Shown in pieces: positions 1 to 5,540 of a stretch of 40,718 nt of DNA. Both the position numbers and the translations under genes were made by a program. The notes beneath the pieces were generated by a model. That model was not told where the DNA came from, did not search any database, and worked only from the letters and a program-made list of their open reading frames with translations. Source of the DNA: a virus; IMG/VR virus record IMGVR_UViG_3300037297_000048, positions 1 through 40,718 of that record. The stretch is one strand, 5' to 3'. Positions within the stretch are counted from its first letter, which is position 1, and every line of letters starts with the position of its first letter.

Positions 1-127
1 TACGGGACTCCAAGTCCATGCGTGTTTCGTTATCCATAGCTATGCTGTGAAATAGGTTCGCAACTGGTCGATTTGAGCATCCCACGCAGCATCCCACGCA
101 GCAGCCCTCGCAGCATCCCACGCAGCA
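1..127. repeat. Direct terminal repeat, left copy (circular assembly junction)
   Basis: These 127 bases are identical to 40592-40718. A terminal overlap of this size is typical of a circular or circularly permuted genome reported by a de Bruijn assembler. About 78 bases of it are unique sequence, so closure does not rest on the low-complexity array alone. It falls inside the leftward operon and duplicates the first 12 codons of the gene at 40326-40628 and the 3' end of the gene at 40-624. It is probably an assembly feature rather than a biological terminal repeat; headful-packaging P22-like phages have permuted ends. Confidence 0.9.
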
Positions 128-624
128 GCCCTCGCAGCATCCCTCGCAGCAGCCCACGCAGCAGCCCTCGCAGCATCCCACGCAGCAGCCCTCGCAGCAG
201 CCCACGCAGCATCCCTCGCAGCATCCCTCGCAGCATCCCTCGCAGCAGCCCTCGCAGCAGCCCACGCAGCATCCCTCGCAGCATCCCTCGCAGCAGCCCA
301 CGCAGCATCTAGTTCTTCATAAGTCGCATCTCCATTGGCAAACCGTTCGGAAACGTTGCAAGCCTCAACCGACCTAGGGTCTGGCTTCTCGACAAGCTTC
401 AATGCCTCCCTAGCACACCACACGGCGAAGAGTCTTTGATCACGCTCCGACATGTATTGTTTTCTGCATAGCAGCCAAACGATGTCTTCCTTGTGTTTTA
501 CCTTGTCCCTAAACTGATCGATAAATTCCAACGGTGTTACGCTTGTCTTGGAATCGAAACCTACTTCCTTTGGGTCGTAGCAAGGATAAAGAGCCATGAT
601 ATGGCGACGAGTAATCTTTTTCAT
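40..624 (-). CDS. Imm-5-like phage protein with a 19-unit Ala-Ala-[W/R]-[D/A] repeat tail
   Basis: 194 aa. Residues 1-106 resemble the N-terminus of a widespread phage protein family often annotated as putative immunity protein (Imm-5-like): an aromatic segment around DIVWLLCRKQYMSERDQRLFAVWCAR is followed by a P-D-P-R segment and a short acidic linker. Residues 107-182 are 19 perfect four-residue units. The C-terminus IDQLRTYF resumes normal composition. It is the first gene of the long leftward operon; its stop lies 2 nt before the start of the next gene (40628, reached through the circular junction). The start ATG directly abuts the motif AACCTGAATT, and an operator lies 66 bp upstream. 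Function is unknown; the family name is from memory, not a search. Confidence 0.8.
   Translation of the reverse strand: MKKITRRHIMALYPCYDPKEVGFDSKTSVTPLEFIDQFRDKVKHKEDIVWLLCRKQYMSERDQRLFAVWCAREALKLVEKPDPRSVEACNVSERFANGDATYEELDAAWAAARDAARDAAWAAARAAARDAARDAARDAAWAAARAAAWDAARAAAWAAARDAARAAAWDAARAAAWDAAWDAQIDQLRTYFTA
79..306 (-). repeat. 12-bp in-frame tandem array, 19 units, two variable positions per unit
   Basis: On the coding (minus) strand every unit is GCT GCG [T/A]GG G[A/C]T, i.e. Ala-Ala-(Trp or Arg)-(Asp or Ala). All other positions are constant across 228 bp. All four combinations (WA, RD, RA, WD) occur. Both the plus strand and another minus frame are also open through it, which follows from the repeat and does not imply extra genes. 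Copy number could be wrong in a short-read assembly. Confidence 0.9.
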
Positions 625-634
625 AATTCAGGTT
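625..634 (-). promoter_or_regulatory. Leader motif AACCTGAATT, copy 1
   Basis: On the minus strand AACCTGAATT sits immediately before the ATG of the gene at 40-624. The same 10-mer occurs at 776-785, 8773-8782 and 9245-9254, always in minus orientation and mostly at the head of leftward genes. Its distance to the start codon varies (0, 4 and 13 nt), so it is not simply a ribosome binding site. Confidence 0.5.
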
Positions 635-689
635 GTTGATTGTTGAGGAATGAGGCCGATCGTCGGCCAACGGAAGGAATCAAGCATAT

Positions 690-723
690 TTGCAACCAGT
701 TATCAAGCACTTTCTGGTTGCAA
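690..723. promoter_or_regulatory. Palindromic operator TTGCAACCAG-N14-CTGGTTGCAA
   Basis: A perfect 10-bp inverted repeat (690-699 and 714-723) with a 14-bp spacer lies about 66 bp upstream of the first gene of the leftward operon. The same half-site occurs twice at 3571-3603, in a divergent intergenic region. The geometry suits a dimeric repressor or activator. The ligand protein is not known; candidates encoded here are the HTH protein (7990-8331) and the ribbon-helix-helix protein (4760-4942). Confidence 0.6.
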
Positions 724-775
724 TAATCAAAACGACTCTCCAACGTCTTGTCCTGAAGGCAGATCCTAGCTCTGC

Positions 776-785
776 AATTCAGGTT
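776..785 (-). promoter_or_regulatory. Leader motif AACCTGAATT, copy 2 (orphan)
   Basis: Minus-orientation copy inside the 625-998 non-coding stretch. It is fused to the palindrome GGTTTAAACC (782-791). No leftward gene follows it within 150 bp, so it may drive an RNA or be a relic of a lost gene. Confidence 0.35.
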
Positions 786-877
786 TAAACCCCTTCCCCT
801 TAGGCTTGAGGAAGCTGTTCGAGGGGGAAGGTGGAAACCCTCCTCATGTTCTTTTGAAAGTTGAATGCTTGTTAGTG

Positions 878-925
878 GAGGTTCGATTCCTCGAAAGGTG
901 TACGGTTGGTGAGTTCGACTCTCAT
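878..925 (+). other. Two tRNA T-arm-like remnants
   Basis: GAGG-TTCGATT-CCTC (878-892) and GTGAG-TTCGACT-CTCAT (909-925) have the typical T-stem and T-loop of tRNAs, but no matching acceptor 5' strand or anticodon arm is visible upstream. They lie in the same orientation as, and just upstream of, the tRNA-like element at 999-1106 and tRNA-Gly. They are most simply read as decayed or recombined tRNA genes. The rest of 786-998 shows no credible gene. Confidence 0.35.
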
Positions 926-998
926 CAGGCGAGTGGGGTTTGGTGCCCAGCCATTGCGGTTCAGCCGGAAACCTTCACCAACGAGCATTTGAATTTAT

Positions 999-1106
999 GG
1001 TTGAGGAGCTCCGAAGGTAGAGCGGCGTCCAAAGAGGCGTGTCAGTCCCCATCAGATGGTCTAGAACGTCTGAGGAGGTGCGTGGGTTCGATTCCCACCT
1101 CGATCG
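999..1106 (+). ncRNA. tRNA-like element with expanded, non-canonical middle
   Basis: A 7-bp acceptor (GGTTGAG with CTCGATC, two G-U pairs), a perfect D-arm (GCTC-CGAAGGTA-GAGC) and a perfect T-arm (GTGGG-TTCGATT-CCCAC) are all present. Between D and T arms there are 58 nt instead of about 23-38. A 6-bp hairpin there (CAGATG/CGTCTG) has an 8-nt loop GTCTAGAA that contains CTA. No CCA is encoded. It could be a chimera of two tRNAs, a tRNA with an insertion, or a tRNA-like structure with another role. Confidence 0.4.
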
Positions 1107-1114
1107 TATTTCAA

Positions 1115-1190
1115 GCGGCGCTAACTCAGTTGGTAGAGTCCCGACCTTCCAAGTCGGTTGTCCCGAGTTCGAGCCTCGGGCGTCGCTCCA
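1115..1190 (+). tRNA. tRNA-Gly(TCC)
   Basis: Canonical cloverleaf of 76 nt: acceptor GCGGCGC/GCGTCGC, D-arm ACTC...GAGT, anticodon arm CCGAC-CTTCCAA-GTCGG with anticodon TCC, T-arm CCGAG-TTCGAGC-CTCGG, and an encoded 3' CCA. It directly precedes the small-gene pair at 1215-1783. Confidence 0.95.
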
Positions 1191-1214
1191 CTTTAATCCT
1201 CAACCAATAAACCT

Positions 1215-1421
1215 ATGAGTAAAAAGAAACACGTTAAGCGAAACCGCTGCTTCACTGGCTCACTTTACCGGATGCCTGAAGACCACATGGCAGGGAGATC
1301 CCAGAAGGCTTGGGAAGCCCTTGGCTGCAAGCTCAAGAGAACTGCCGAAGGCTTCAAATGCTTTGGGCAGCTCCTCTACTTCCCGCATGAAGTTCACCTG
1401 CCGAAGGAGCTGAGATTCTGA
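1215..1421 (+). CDS. Small hypothetical basic protein
   Basis: 68 aa, lysine- and arginine-rich at the N-terminus (MSKKKHVKRNR) with a GSLYRMPEDHM segment. No family is recognised. It starts behind an A-rich leader (AATAAACCTATG) 24 bp after tRNA-Gly and has no clear Shine-Dalgarno site. Its TGA stop overlaps the next start codon by one base (TGATG), which supports a translated two-gene unit. Confidence 0.65.
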   Translation: MSKKKHVKRNRCFTGSLYRMPEDHMAGRSQKAWEALGCKLKRTAEGFKCFGQLLYFPHEVHLPKELRF

Positions 1422-1783
1422 TGAGGATAGGCGAAGCTATGGACCTAGTTGGGGACATGATGGTTTCTGGCAGGTCTTCCAATCCAGAGCAGCTTACGGC
1501 TGACGAGTTCTGTGCTCTTACGGTCTTTGCCCAGAAGATAACGCGGTCCAAGGAGCCTAACCCATTCGCGATTTACCTCAACTGGATCGGTGTATCTTTC
1601 GACAATCTTGCATACATCATGATTCCCAAGAGCTACGCGCTGCATCCCAACCTGAAGAAATGGGCAAGCGAGGATTGGATATTCGACTGCTTCGACGTTG
1701 ACCGAATACAGGTGGGAAGGATTGACCATAGCTTAAATCGCAATCGAAAGCATGAGTTTTTTGACAGCTTCCATGAAAGATAG
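1421..1783 (+). CDS. Hypothetical phage protein
   Basis: 120 aa, mixed composition with aromatic clusters in the C-terminal half (WASEDWIFDCFDVDR). No motif is recognised. It is translationally coupled to the upstream 68-aa gene through TGATG and is followed by a small hairpin (1790-1795/1807-1812) and a strong terminator at 1842-1888. This gene therefore ends the tRNA-Gly/small-gene transcription unit. Confidence 0.7.
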   Translation: MRIGEAMDLVGDMMVSGRSSNPEQLTADEFCALTVFAQKITRSKEPNPFAIYLNWIGVSFDNLAYIMIPKSYALHPNLKKWASEDWIFDCFDVDRIQVGRIDHSLNRNRKHEFFDSFHER

Positions 1784-1823
1784 CTCTTGACTGAGTGCCA
1801 AAGAGTCTCAGTTATCTGGGGCT

Positions 1824-1911
1824 AGAGTACTAGCGAACTTTGAAAGGGGATGTTTTCCATTGACGGGAAGCATCCCTTTCTCTTTTTAGGGTTTGTACAC
1901 GCTAGTACTCT
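1824..1911. repeat. 12-bp perfect inverted repeat enclosing a terminator
   Basis: AGAGTACTAGCG (1824-1835) and CGCTAGTACTCT (1900-1911) are perfect reverse complements and bracket the terminator hairpin. Part of the right arm (GTACACGCT, 1895-1903) recurs at 2029-2037. In RNA the two arms could pair and place the terminator in the loop of a larger structure. Confidence 0.7.
1842..1888 (+). terminator. Rho-independent terminator after the 1215-1783 unit
   Basis: Stem GAAAGGGGATG (1842-1852) pairs with CATCCCTTTC (1871-1880) with one bulged G; the inner TTCC/GGAA pairs extend it. TCTTTTT follows at once. Orientation is rightward. Confidence 0.8.
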
Positions 1912-1926
1912 GATCGCCGTCTCTAG

Positions 1927-2022
1927 ACGAACACGGCCTAGTGCGATAGCCCTGAAGAAGGGAGTAGCACGAAAATGAATGCTCCTTGTAGGAGTGGCGG
2001 GTTGGAACCCCGCATGTTTGTT
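1927..2022 (+). ncRNA. tRNA-like element, class-II-like, degenerate anticodon region
   Basis: Perfect 7-bp acceptor (ACGAACA 1927-1933 with TGTTTGT 2015-2021), a T-arm-like hairpin GCGGG-TTGGAAC-CCCGC (1997-2013) and a variable-arm-like hairpin CTCC-TTGT-AGGAG (1982-1994). There is an unpaired A between T-stem and acceptor, no CCA and no acceptable anticodon arm, so it is unlikely to be a working elongator tRNA. It may be a decayed tRNA or a tRNA mimic. Confidence 0.3.
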
Positions 2023-2384
2023 TGTTAGTACACGCTGGATACACGAAGGATAATCACCCTCTCGCCGGCTACCGAAAGCAACAAGCATGAGTTGATTACT
2101 CAGCCGCCGAAAGGACGTGGCCTCCTACAAAGAACATTCGCCCCAACGGATGGGAGCAATGACCAGATAACGCCGGCTCCTAGAATATTCCTGATACCAG
2201 TGGGGCAGTCCTTATTCCCTCTGAAAAGCAGGTGACCGTGGGGTTGGACTGCTCGTGATGCTCCGACGGCCTCAAGGCTCTTGGCATGTTAGCTTACCTC
2301 TCACCCGTAATGGGTGAAGTGTACCCACTCGGGATTCCTTAGGATTGGCAAAGTTAACTTAACGGGGTGGATGTTTTAACCGAT
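2023..2384 (+). other. Non-coding structured leader before the 2385 gene
   Basis: No credible gene is seen in either strand. Several strong local pairings are present: GCAGTCC/GGACTGC (in 2205-2255), GGAGC/GCTCC (around 2153-2180) and CCCG-TAAT-GGGT-GAAGTGT-ACCC-ACT-CGGG (around 2305-2333), which is alternative to TCACCC-GTAAT-GGGTGA. The stretch ends in TTAACCGAT before the ATG. It could be a structured 5' leader or an array of decayed RNA genes. Confidence 0.4.
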
Positions 2385-2696
2385 ATGACAGCAATACGAT
2401 TCAGTTCACTTAACTTTCCAGAATGCATTAGGAGTGTCTTGCTTGAATGCGAAGGGGATAGCGCCGCGGAGTTTCATGACGATGCCTACTATCGCCTCAT
2501 GGGAGCGGGGTTTAGGGTAGAGCGGGAATATCCAGTCAATGACCGTGGAGATGGAAAGGCTGGAAGGGTAGATCTAGTGGTAAGAGGCCCATGTGGGTTA
2601 ATTGGCATCGAAATAGACCGAAAAACCCCAAGAGCGAAATCTCGGTTCAAACTCAGGGAGAACTTTACTTGGTTTTGTGTGCTTTGCCGCGAATAG
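2385..2696 (+). CDS. PD-(D/E)XK nuclease-like phage protein
   Basis: 103 aa from ATG 2385, chosen because it follows the AACCGAT leader also found before 3099 and 5018; an upstream GTG at 2367 is possible. The core GRVDLVV...GLIGIEIDRKTPRAKS fits the restriction-endonuclease fold, with Asp of RVDLVV, Glu of IEID and Lys of DRK as the candidate metal and catalytic set. Small phage proteins with IGIEID-R-TPR-KS occur next to other accessory genes. A homing-like or DNA-repair nuclease is possible; activity is inferred, not shown. It stands alone between the structured gap and the tRNA cluster. Confidence 0.65.
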   Translation: MTAIRFSSLNFPECIRSVLLECEGDSAAEFHDDAYYRLMGAGFRVEREYPVNDRGDGKAGRVDLVVRGPCGLIGIEIDRKTPRAKSRFKLRENFTWFCVLCRE

Positions 2697-2804
2697 CTGT
2701 CTCCCTGCGGATCTAGCTCTTGACTGTTTACGATCTGTCATCCACTGATTTGATCGTGCAAGTAAGCAAGTCCAGTCGATCATATCGATAACGGTTCAAT
2801 CTCC

Positions 2805-2897
2805 GGAAGATGAACTGCAAGGACGGCTTGCGGCCCTGTCTCGAAAACAGGTGGTGGATAACCATGCCATGGGGTTCGACTCCTCCTTCTTCCGCCA
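2805..2897 (+). tRNA. tRNA-Ser(CGA)
   Basis: 93 nt with CCA. Anticodon arm CCTGT-CTCGAAA-ACAGG, class II variable arm (GGTGG...CCATGCC region), T-arm with TTCGACT loop, acceptor GGAAGA/TCTTCC. One mismatch at the inner acceptor pair. Confidence 0.9.
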
Positions 2898-2899
2898 TT

Positions 2900-2986
2900 G
2901 GGCGACTAAAGCCAGCTTGGATCTGGCAGCGTGGCTGTAAACCACGTCCTTAACCGGGAGAGGTTCGAGTCATCAATTGCCCACCA
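2900..2986 (+). tRNA. tRNA-Tyr(GTA)
   Basis: 87 nt with CCA, 2 nt after tRNA-Ser(CGA). Anticodon arm CGTGG-CTGTAAA-CCACG, D-arm GCCAG-CTTGGAT-CTGGC, T-loop TTCGAGT, acceptor GGGCGA with TTGCCC and discriminator A. Confidence 0.88.
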
Positions 2987-2988
2987 AT

Positions 2989-3075
2989 GGAAAGTAAACT
3001 AGCCGGGGTGCTAGTCCTGTTTGCTAAACAGCGAGACGTTCAGGCGTTGAGGATCGTGCCCTCTGCTTTCCGCCA
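2989..3075 (+). tRNA. tRNA-Ser(GCT)
   Basis: 87 nt with CCA, 2 nt after tRNA-Tyr. Acceptor GGAAAGT/GCTTTCC, anticodon loop TTGCTAA on a CTGT/ACAG stem, long variable arm. The T-loop reads ATCGTGC instead of TTCRANY, and the C-C pair closing the anticodon stem is also unusual, so it may be drifting. Confidence 0.8.
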
Positions 3076-3098
3076 TTTTAACCAACCAACTAACCGAT

Positions 3099-3272
3099 AT
3101 GAAGCATAGCAAAGTAACCGTGAGGGAGACACCTGCGGAGCGTCTGAGGATCGTGAGGGCACTCTACGGGCGCGAGAACGCCGACAGGATGGTGGAGGAG
3201 TACCGGAGGGCTGGGCCGATCAAGGTACGCTCCTGGCTTCAGGAAGCATTCAGGAGAGCAGGTGCCGCTTAG
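3099..3272 (+). CDS. Small hypothetical basic protein
   Basis: 57 aa (MKHSKVTVRETPAERLRIV...), arginine-rich and predicted helical, with RMVEEYRRAGP in the middle. It starts at ATG in the recurrent TAACCGATATG context, directly after the tRNA cluster. Its TAG stop abuts the last base of the convergent gene at 3273-3563. No family is recognised. Charged helical size would suit a small DNA-binding or regulator-modulating protein, but nothing proves it. Confidence 0.6.
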   Translation: MKHSKVTVRETPAERLRIVRALYGRENADRMVEEYRRAGPIKVRSWLQEAFRRAGAA

Positions 3273-3563
3273 CTAGCTGATGATGAAATGTACTATCGCT
3301 GAAACAGATGCAATGACGCCAAAGGTTACCGGAACCATTTCAGGATAGCGACTGTAGCAGTCCTTCACGCTTTCCCATACTGTCCCAATCCGTTCGATGG
3401 GGGAGAGTTCGCGCTGCAGCACTTCGTTGCCTCTTACTCTGATGATCTTGACGACAGTGGACTTCTCATCGCCATCGAACGAGAACTTCACGATATCCCC
3501 CTCCGCGACGTACTCCCTAGCATTGTGGATTTCCACCATTTGGATTGCTGGTCTGATCTTCAT
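3273..3563 (-). CDS. Small protein with C-terminal membrane segment
   Basis: 96 aa from ATG 3563. The middle (AEGDIVKFSFDGDEKSTVVKIIRV) looks like a small beta-barrel. The C-terminus MVPVTFGVIASVSAIVHFIIS is a single hydrophobic helix, so it is probably tail-anchored in the inner membrane. Longer upstream extension of the frame runs antisense through the divergent gene at 3612 and is rejected. It is transcribed leftward from the intergenic region that holds the TTGCAACCA operator. Unknown function. Confidence 0.65.
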   Translation of the reverse strand: MKIRPAIQMVEIHNAREYVAEGDIVKFSFDGDEKSTVVKIIRVRGNEVLQRELSPIERIGTVWESVKDCYSRYPEMVPVTFGVIASVSAIVHFIIS

Positions 3564-3570
3564 CGTATAA

Positions 3571-3603
3571 CTGGTTGCACAAATAGCTTGATATTTGCAA
3601 CCA
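3571..3603. promoter_or_regulatory. Operator CTGGTTGCA-N15-TTGCAACCA in divergent promoter region
   Basis: CTGGTTGCA (3571-3579) and TTGCAACCA (3595-3603) repeat the half-site of the 690-723 operator with the arms in the opposite order. They fill most of the 48-bp gap between the divergent genes at 3273-3563 and 3612-3911, so one bound protein could control both. Confidence 0.6.
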
Positions 3604-3611
3604 CAAATGCA

Positions 3612-3911
3612 ATGGTGGCGGGGATGAAGATTGGAAAATACAGCATTGAACGCCACGACGCCTTGAATCTCGTTGTGGAGAAGGAGGAAATTCGCATCGC
3701 CAAGAAGGATACTAAAAACCTGACGGCCAGCGACGAGTACATGGCGACTATTCGGGTTGGCTACTACAGCAGCTTGAAAGACGCCCTCGCTGGAATCTTG
3801 AAGGATGCTAGCTTGGACAGCGTAGAGCATGATACCGCTCAGGAAGCCGTGAACAGTCTCAAGGAGGTAGAGGCAAGCCTTCTTGCCCATGCACAGGAAT
3901 TGACTGTTTAA
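3612..3911 (+). CDS. Small conserved phage protein (DUF5405-like), unknown function
   Basis: 99 aa from ATG 3612; ATG 3624 (MKIGKYSIERHDALN) is an alternative start. The pattern K-Y-x-I-x-R-x-D-x-LN...GYYSSLKDALAGILKD is seen in many short phage proteins of unknown role: an N-terminal beta strand pair followed by helices. First gene of a rightward run (3612, 3918, 4296, 4760). It faces the operator at 3571-3603, so its expression is probably regulated there. Confidence 0.7.
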   Translation: MVAGMKIGKYSIERHDALNLVVEKEEIRIAKKDTKNLTASDEYMATIRVGYYSSLKDALAGILKDASLDSVEHDTAQEAVNSLKEVEASLLAHAQELTV

Positions 3912-3917
3912 ACAGAT

Positions 3918-4292
3918 ATGAAGGACCTCACCACTCTCAACAAATACCGAATCCGAAAAGGGCCCTACGCTTCCGAACTGGAAGACTCAGACCATGGGGC
4001 GTTCTCGATCCCGCTAGGCAACGGAAAGCGCTTCCATATCATCGCCTCTTCCGGCATGGGGTGGGACCATGTTTCCGTTCACGTTAGGATCGTAGGCAAG
4101 GGCAAGGCCATCACTCCGAACTTGGAGGAGATGTGCAAAGTGAAGGATCTGTTCTTCGACGAGGAGGAGTGCGTTGTCCAGTACCACCCGCGAAAGAGCG
4201 AGTACGTGGATATGCACCCTCATGTTTTACACCTTTGGCGACCGAACGAGCCGGGTGTTTCAATTCCAGAACCAAGAAAGGAGATGGTTTAA
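3918..4292 (+). CDS. DUF7694-like conserved phage protein
   Basis: 124 aa. The hallmark string is visible: GWDHVSVHV (residues about 48-56), EEMCKVKDLFF, EECVVQYHP, KSEYVDMHPHVLHLWRP. This family is common in phages of diverse hosts and has no assigned biochemical role; the conserved His, Cys and Trp suggest a compact, possibly metal-binding fold. Starts 6 nt after the previous stop behind AAACAGATATG. Confidence 0.85.
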   Translation: MKDLTTLNKYRIRKGPYASELEDSDHGAFSIPLGNGKRFHIIASSGMGWDHVSVHVRIVGKGKAITPNLEEMCKVKDLFFDEEECVVQYHPRKSEYVDMHPHVLHLWRPNEPGVSIPEPRKEMV

Positions 4293-4295
4293 CAA

Positions 4296-4763
4296 ATGAA
4301 GAAATTCAGCGAATACTACTTCGAGAACTACGACCAACAGTTCCTAAACCGCAGCACTGTAGAAGTCACTAAAGACCTCATGCAGGCCGTGGAGGACTAC
4401 ATGGACACCTACGTTACCCCGAACGCGAAAGAGACTGAAGATCCAGCTATCGATCGATCTTGGAAGATCGTTTCACAGGATAACTTCCGGTCTGATCAAG
4501 TTAATCTTAACGATGACTACGATATGGCTCGAATAACTCTAGATATTCCAATTCGGGATAAGTGGAAGCTTGGTATAGCTCAGGACGCGAAAGAGGCTCC
4601 TGCGAGCTCTCAGCCGTCTTGGGAGGTCATTGCGGACGAGTTGGCTTCTGCCTTGGCAGCAGAATCGAACCCTAGCAGGACTTACGCGATAGCGTCGTAT
4701 GATAGAATAAAGTCTCGAATGGCTCTGAAAGCATTCGGCAAAGCGAAGGAGGCCAACAAATGA
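4296..4763 (+). CDS. Hypothetical phage protein
   Basis: 155 aa, acidic first half (YYFENYDQQF..., EDYMDTYV) and an Ala/Lys-rich helical C-terminus (RMALKAFGKAKEANK). No recognised motif. Starts 3 nt after the DUF7694-like gene and overlaps the next gene by the 4-nt ATGA junction, so the three are one translational unit. Confidence 0.75.
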   Translation: MKKFSEYYFENYDQQFLNRSTVEVTKDLMQAVEDYMDTYVTPNAKETEDPAIDRSWKIVSQDNFRSDQVNLNDDYDMARITLDIPIRDKWKLGIAQDAKEAPASSQPSWEVIADELASALAAESNPSRTYAIASYDRIKSRMALKAFGKAKEANK

Positions 4764-4942
4764 GCAAGGGTAAGCGAGGACGCCCAGGGCAGTTCGACGA
4801 GCCCACCAAGCCGATACAGTTCCGCTTGCCAGTGTCGCAGGTGCAATGGGTGAAGGAGGAAGCCGAGAAGCGCCAAACCACCACCAGCAAGCTAGCTTCA
4901 GACGCTCTCGAGAAAGAGAGGGAAAGCAATAAGGGGGAGTAG
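4760..4942 (+). CDS. Ribbon-helix-helix (CopG/Arc-type) DNA-binding protein
   Basis: 60 aa. A basic glycine-rich arm (SKGKRGRPGQF) is followed by PIQFRLPVSQVQWVKEEAEKR (beta strand plus helix 1) and TTTSKLASDALEKERE (helix 2), the usual RHH layout; N-terminal strand residues such as Gln and Arg would contact DNA. Probably a dimeric repressor and a candidate ligand of the phage operators. Coupled by ATGA to the upstream gene and followed by structured element A. Confidence 0.75.
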   Translation: MSKGKRGRPGQFDEPTKPIQFRLPVSQVQWVKEEAEKRQTTTSKLASDALEKERESNKGE

Positions 4943-5017
4943 AACCCCAGCCATCAGACGCGGAGCGAAGCGGAGTTGTCTGCGTGGCGTTGTTATCTAA
5001 AATCTTAAAAAACCGAT
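4941..5017 (+). promoter_or_regulatory. Structured intercistronic element A
   Basis: Hairpin GCCA-t-CAGAC (4950-4959) with GTCTG-cg-TGGC (4978-4988), then GTTATCTAAAATCTTAAAA (4991-5009) and AACCGAT before ATG 5018. A weaker closing pair AGAAC (4941-4945) with GTTATCT is possible. Same plan as the elements at 5204, 5776 and 6171: hairpin, GTT-rich 3' arm, A/T-rich tail, start codon. Confidence 0.5.
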
Positions 5018-5209
5018 ATGAAACTAGAAAGATACCGAAAAACAATGACGCATGAAGTCCTGCAATCTTGGGCCGAAGATGCACAAAACAACATAGATGA
5101 AATGCGGGGTGCACTCCAGTGGTTCTTGACCCCCGACCATCCAATAGGAAGCGACCCAGAGTTGATTAGAAAATTCGAAGAGAAAGCGAAGGGCCTGTTG
5201 AATAGATAA
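5018..5209 (+). CDS. Small hypothetical protein
   Basis: 63 aa, largely helical and charged (MTHEVLQSWAEDAQNNIDEM..., PELIRKFEEKAKGLLNR). No family is recognised. It begins in the AAAACCGATATGAAA context directly after structured element A, and its stop codon lies within the closing stem of element B, so the two cistrons may be controlled by RNA structure. Confidence 0.65.
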   Translation: MKLERYRKTMTHEVLQSWAEDAQNNIDEMRGALQWFLTPDHPIGSDPELIRKFEEKAKGLLNR

Positions 5210-5310
5210 CCGCTAGGTGAAGTGCAGCCACATGAACTAAACCGTAACCCTACCAGACGCGCGACTGTGGCTGTTGCTTCTACCGTCTGGTTATCTGAGA
5301 TTTTTAAATT
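5204..5310 (+). promoter_or_regulatory. Structured intercistronic element B (pseudoknot-capable)
   Basis: Three perfect pairings: GCAGCCACA (5224-5232) with TGTGGCTGT (5266-5274, outer pair G-U); ACCAGACG (5252-5259) with CGTCTGGT (5284-5291); AGATAACC (5204-5211) with GGTTATCT (5289-5296). The first two interleave as an H-type pseudoknot with loops of 19, 6 and 9 nt. The third would close the domain and competes for two bases. GATTTTTAAATT then leads to ATG 5311. Confidence 0.65.
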
Positions 5311-5526
5311 ATGAGTGAATACAAAGTTATTTCTAGCCTGAGACATTGGGAACTGGAAAAGGAGGTAAATATGGCAATGTCCGATGGATGGAAGTTGGCC
5401 GGTTCGATGAATCAAACCACTGAAGTTATACTGATACCACCAAACAATATGAGTCCGAGCTGTGCAGCTGATCTCACATGGAGGTCTAAGACGTTAACTC
5501 GATACAGTCAATCAATGGAGAGATAA
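5311..5526 (+). CDS. DUF1737-like small protein
   Basis: 71 aa. Residues 3-33, YKVISS...ELEKEVNMAMSDGWKLAGS, match the short DUF1737 pattern (YKVV...L-x-x-x-V-N-x-x-x-x-x-GW-x-x-x-G), a beta-alpha-beta unit found alone in many phage and bacterial small proteins. The C-terminal 35 residues look unstructured. Function unknown. Start ATG follows the A/T-rich tail of element B without a Shine-Dalgarno site. Confidence 0.7.
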   Translation: MSEYKVISSLRHWELEKEVNMAMSDGWKLAGSMNQTTEVILIPPNNMSPSCAADLTWRSKTLTRYSQSMER

Positions 5527-5540
5527 CACCAAGTACAGCT

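Noticed and set aside
30-306. CRISPR array
   Set aside because: Units are 12 bp without spacers, in frame and coding; no cas genes are present. The same holds for the 35543-35812 array.
79-306. Diversity-generating retroelement variable region
   Set aside because: Variation is limited to T/A and A/C at two sites per unit rather than adenine-specific change. No reverse transcriptase or template repeat was found.
73-312. Plus-strand frame with Ile-Pro-Arg-Ser repeats and a second minus frame with Leu-Arg-Gly repeats
   Set aside because: Both are automatic results of a stop-free 12-bp repeat; neither has a start context or flanking unique domain.
1040-1075. Amber-suppressor tRNA implying stop-codon recoding
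   Set aside because: The CTA in the 8-nt loop is in a non-canonical element, and TAG is used as a normal stop at many genes here (for example the large terminase and the scaffold), with no in-frame TAG read through.
806-1210. 134-aa rightward frame
   Set aside because: It runs through tRNA-Gly and the tRNA-like elements; its sequence is what tRNA DNA gives when translated.
3564-3890. N-terminal extension of the leftward gene 3273-3563
   Set aside because: It is antisense to the well-supported gene at 3612-3911 and has no start context; ATG 3563 is used.
4539-5144. 201-aa leftward frame
   Set aside because: Runs antisense through two coupled rightward genes and element A; composition is that of a shadow frame.
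5211-5310. Rho-independent terminator in element B
   Set aside because: The T-run comes about 10 nt after the stem and directly precedes a start codon; the interleaved stems fit a pseudoknot better.
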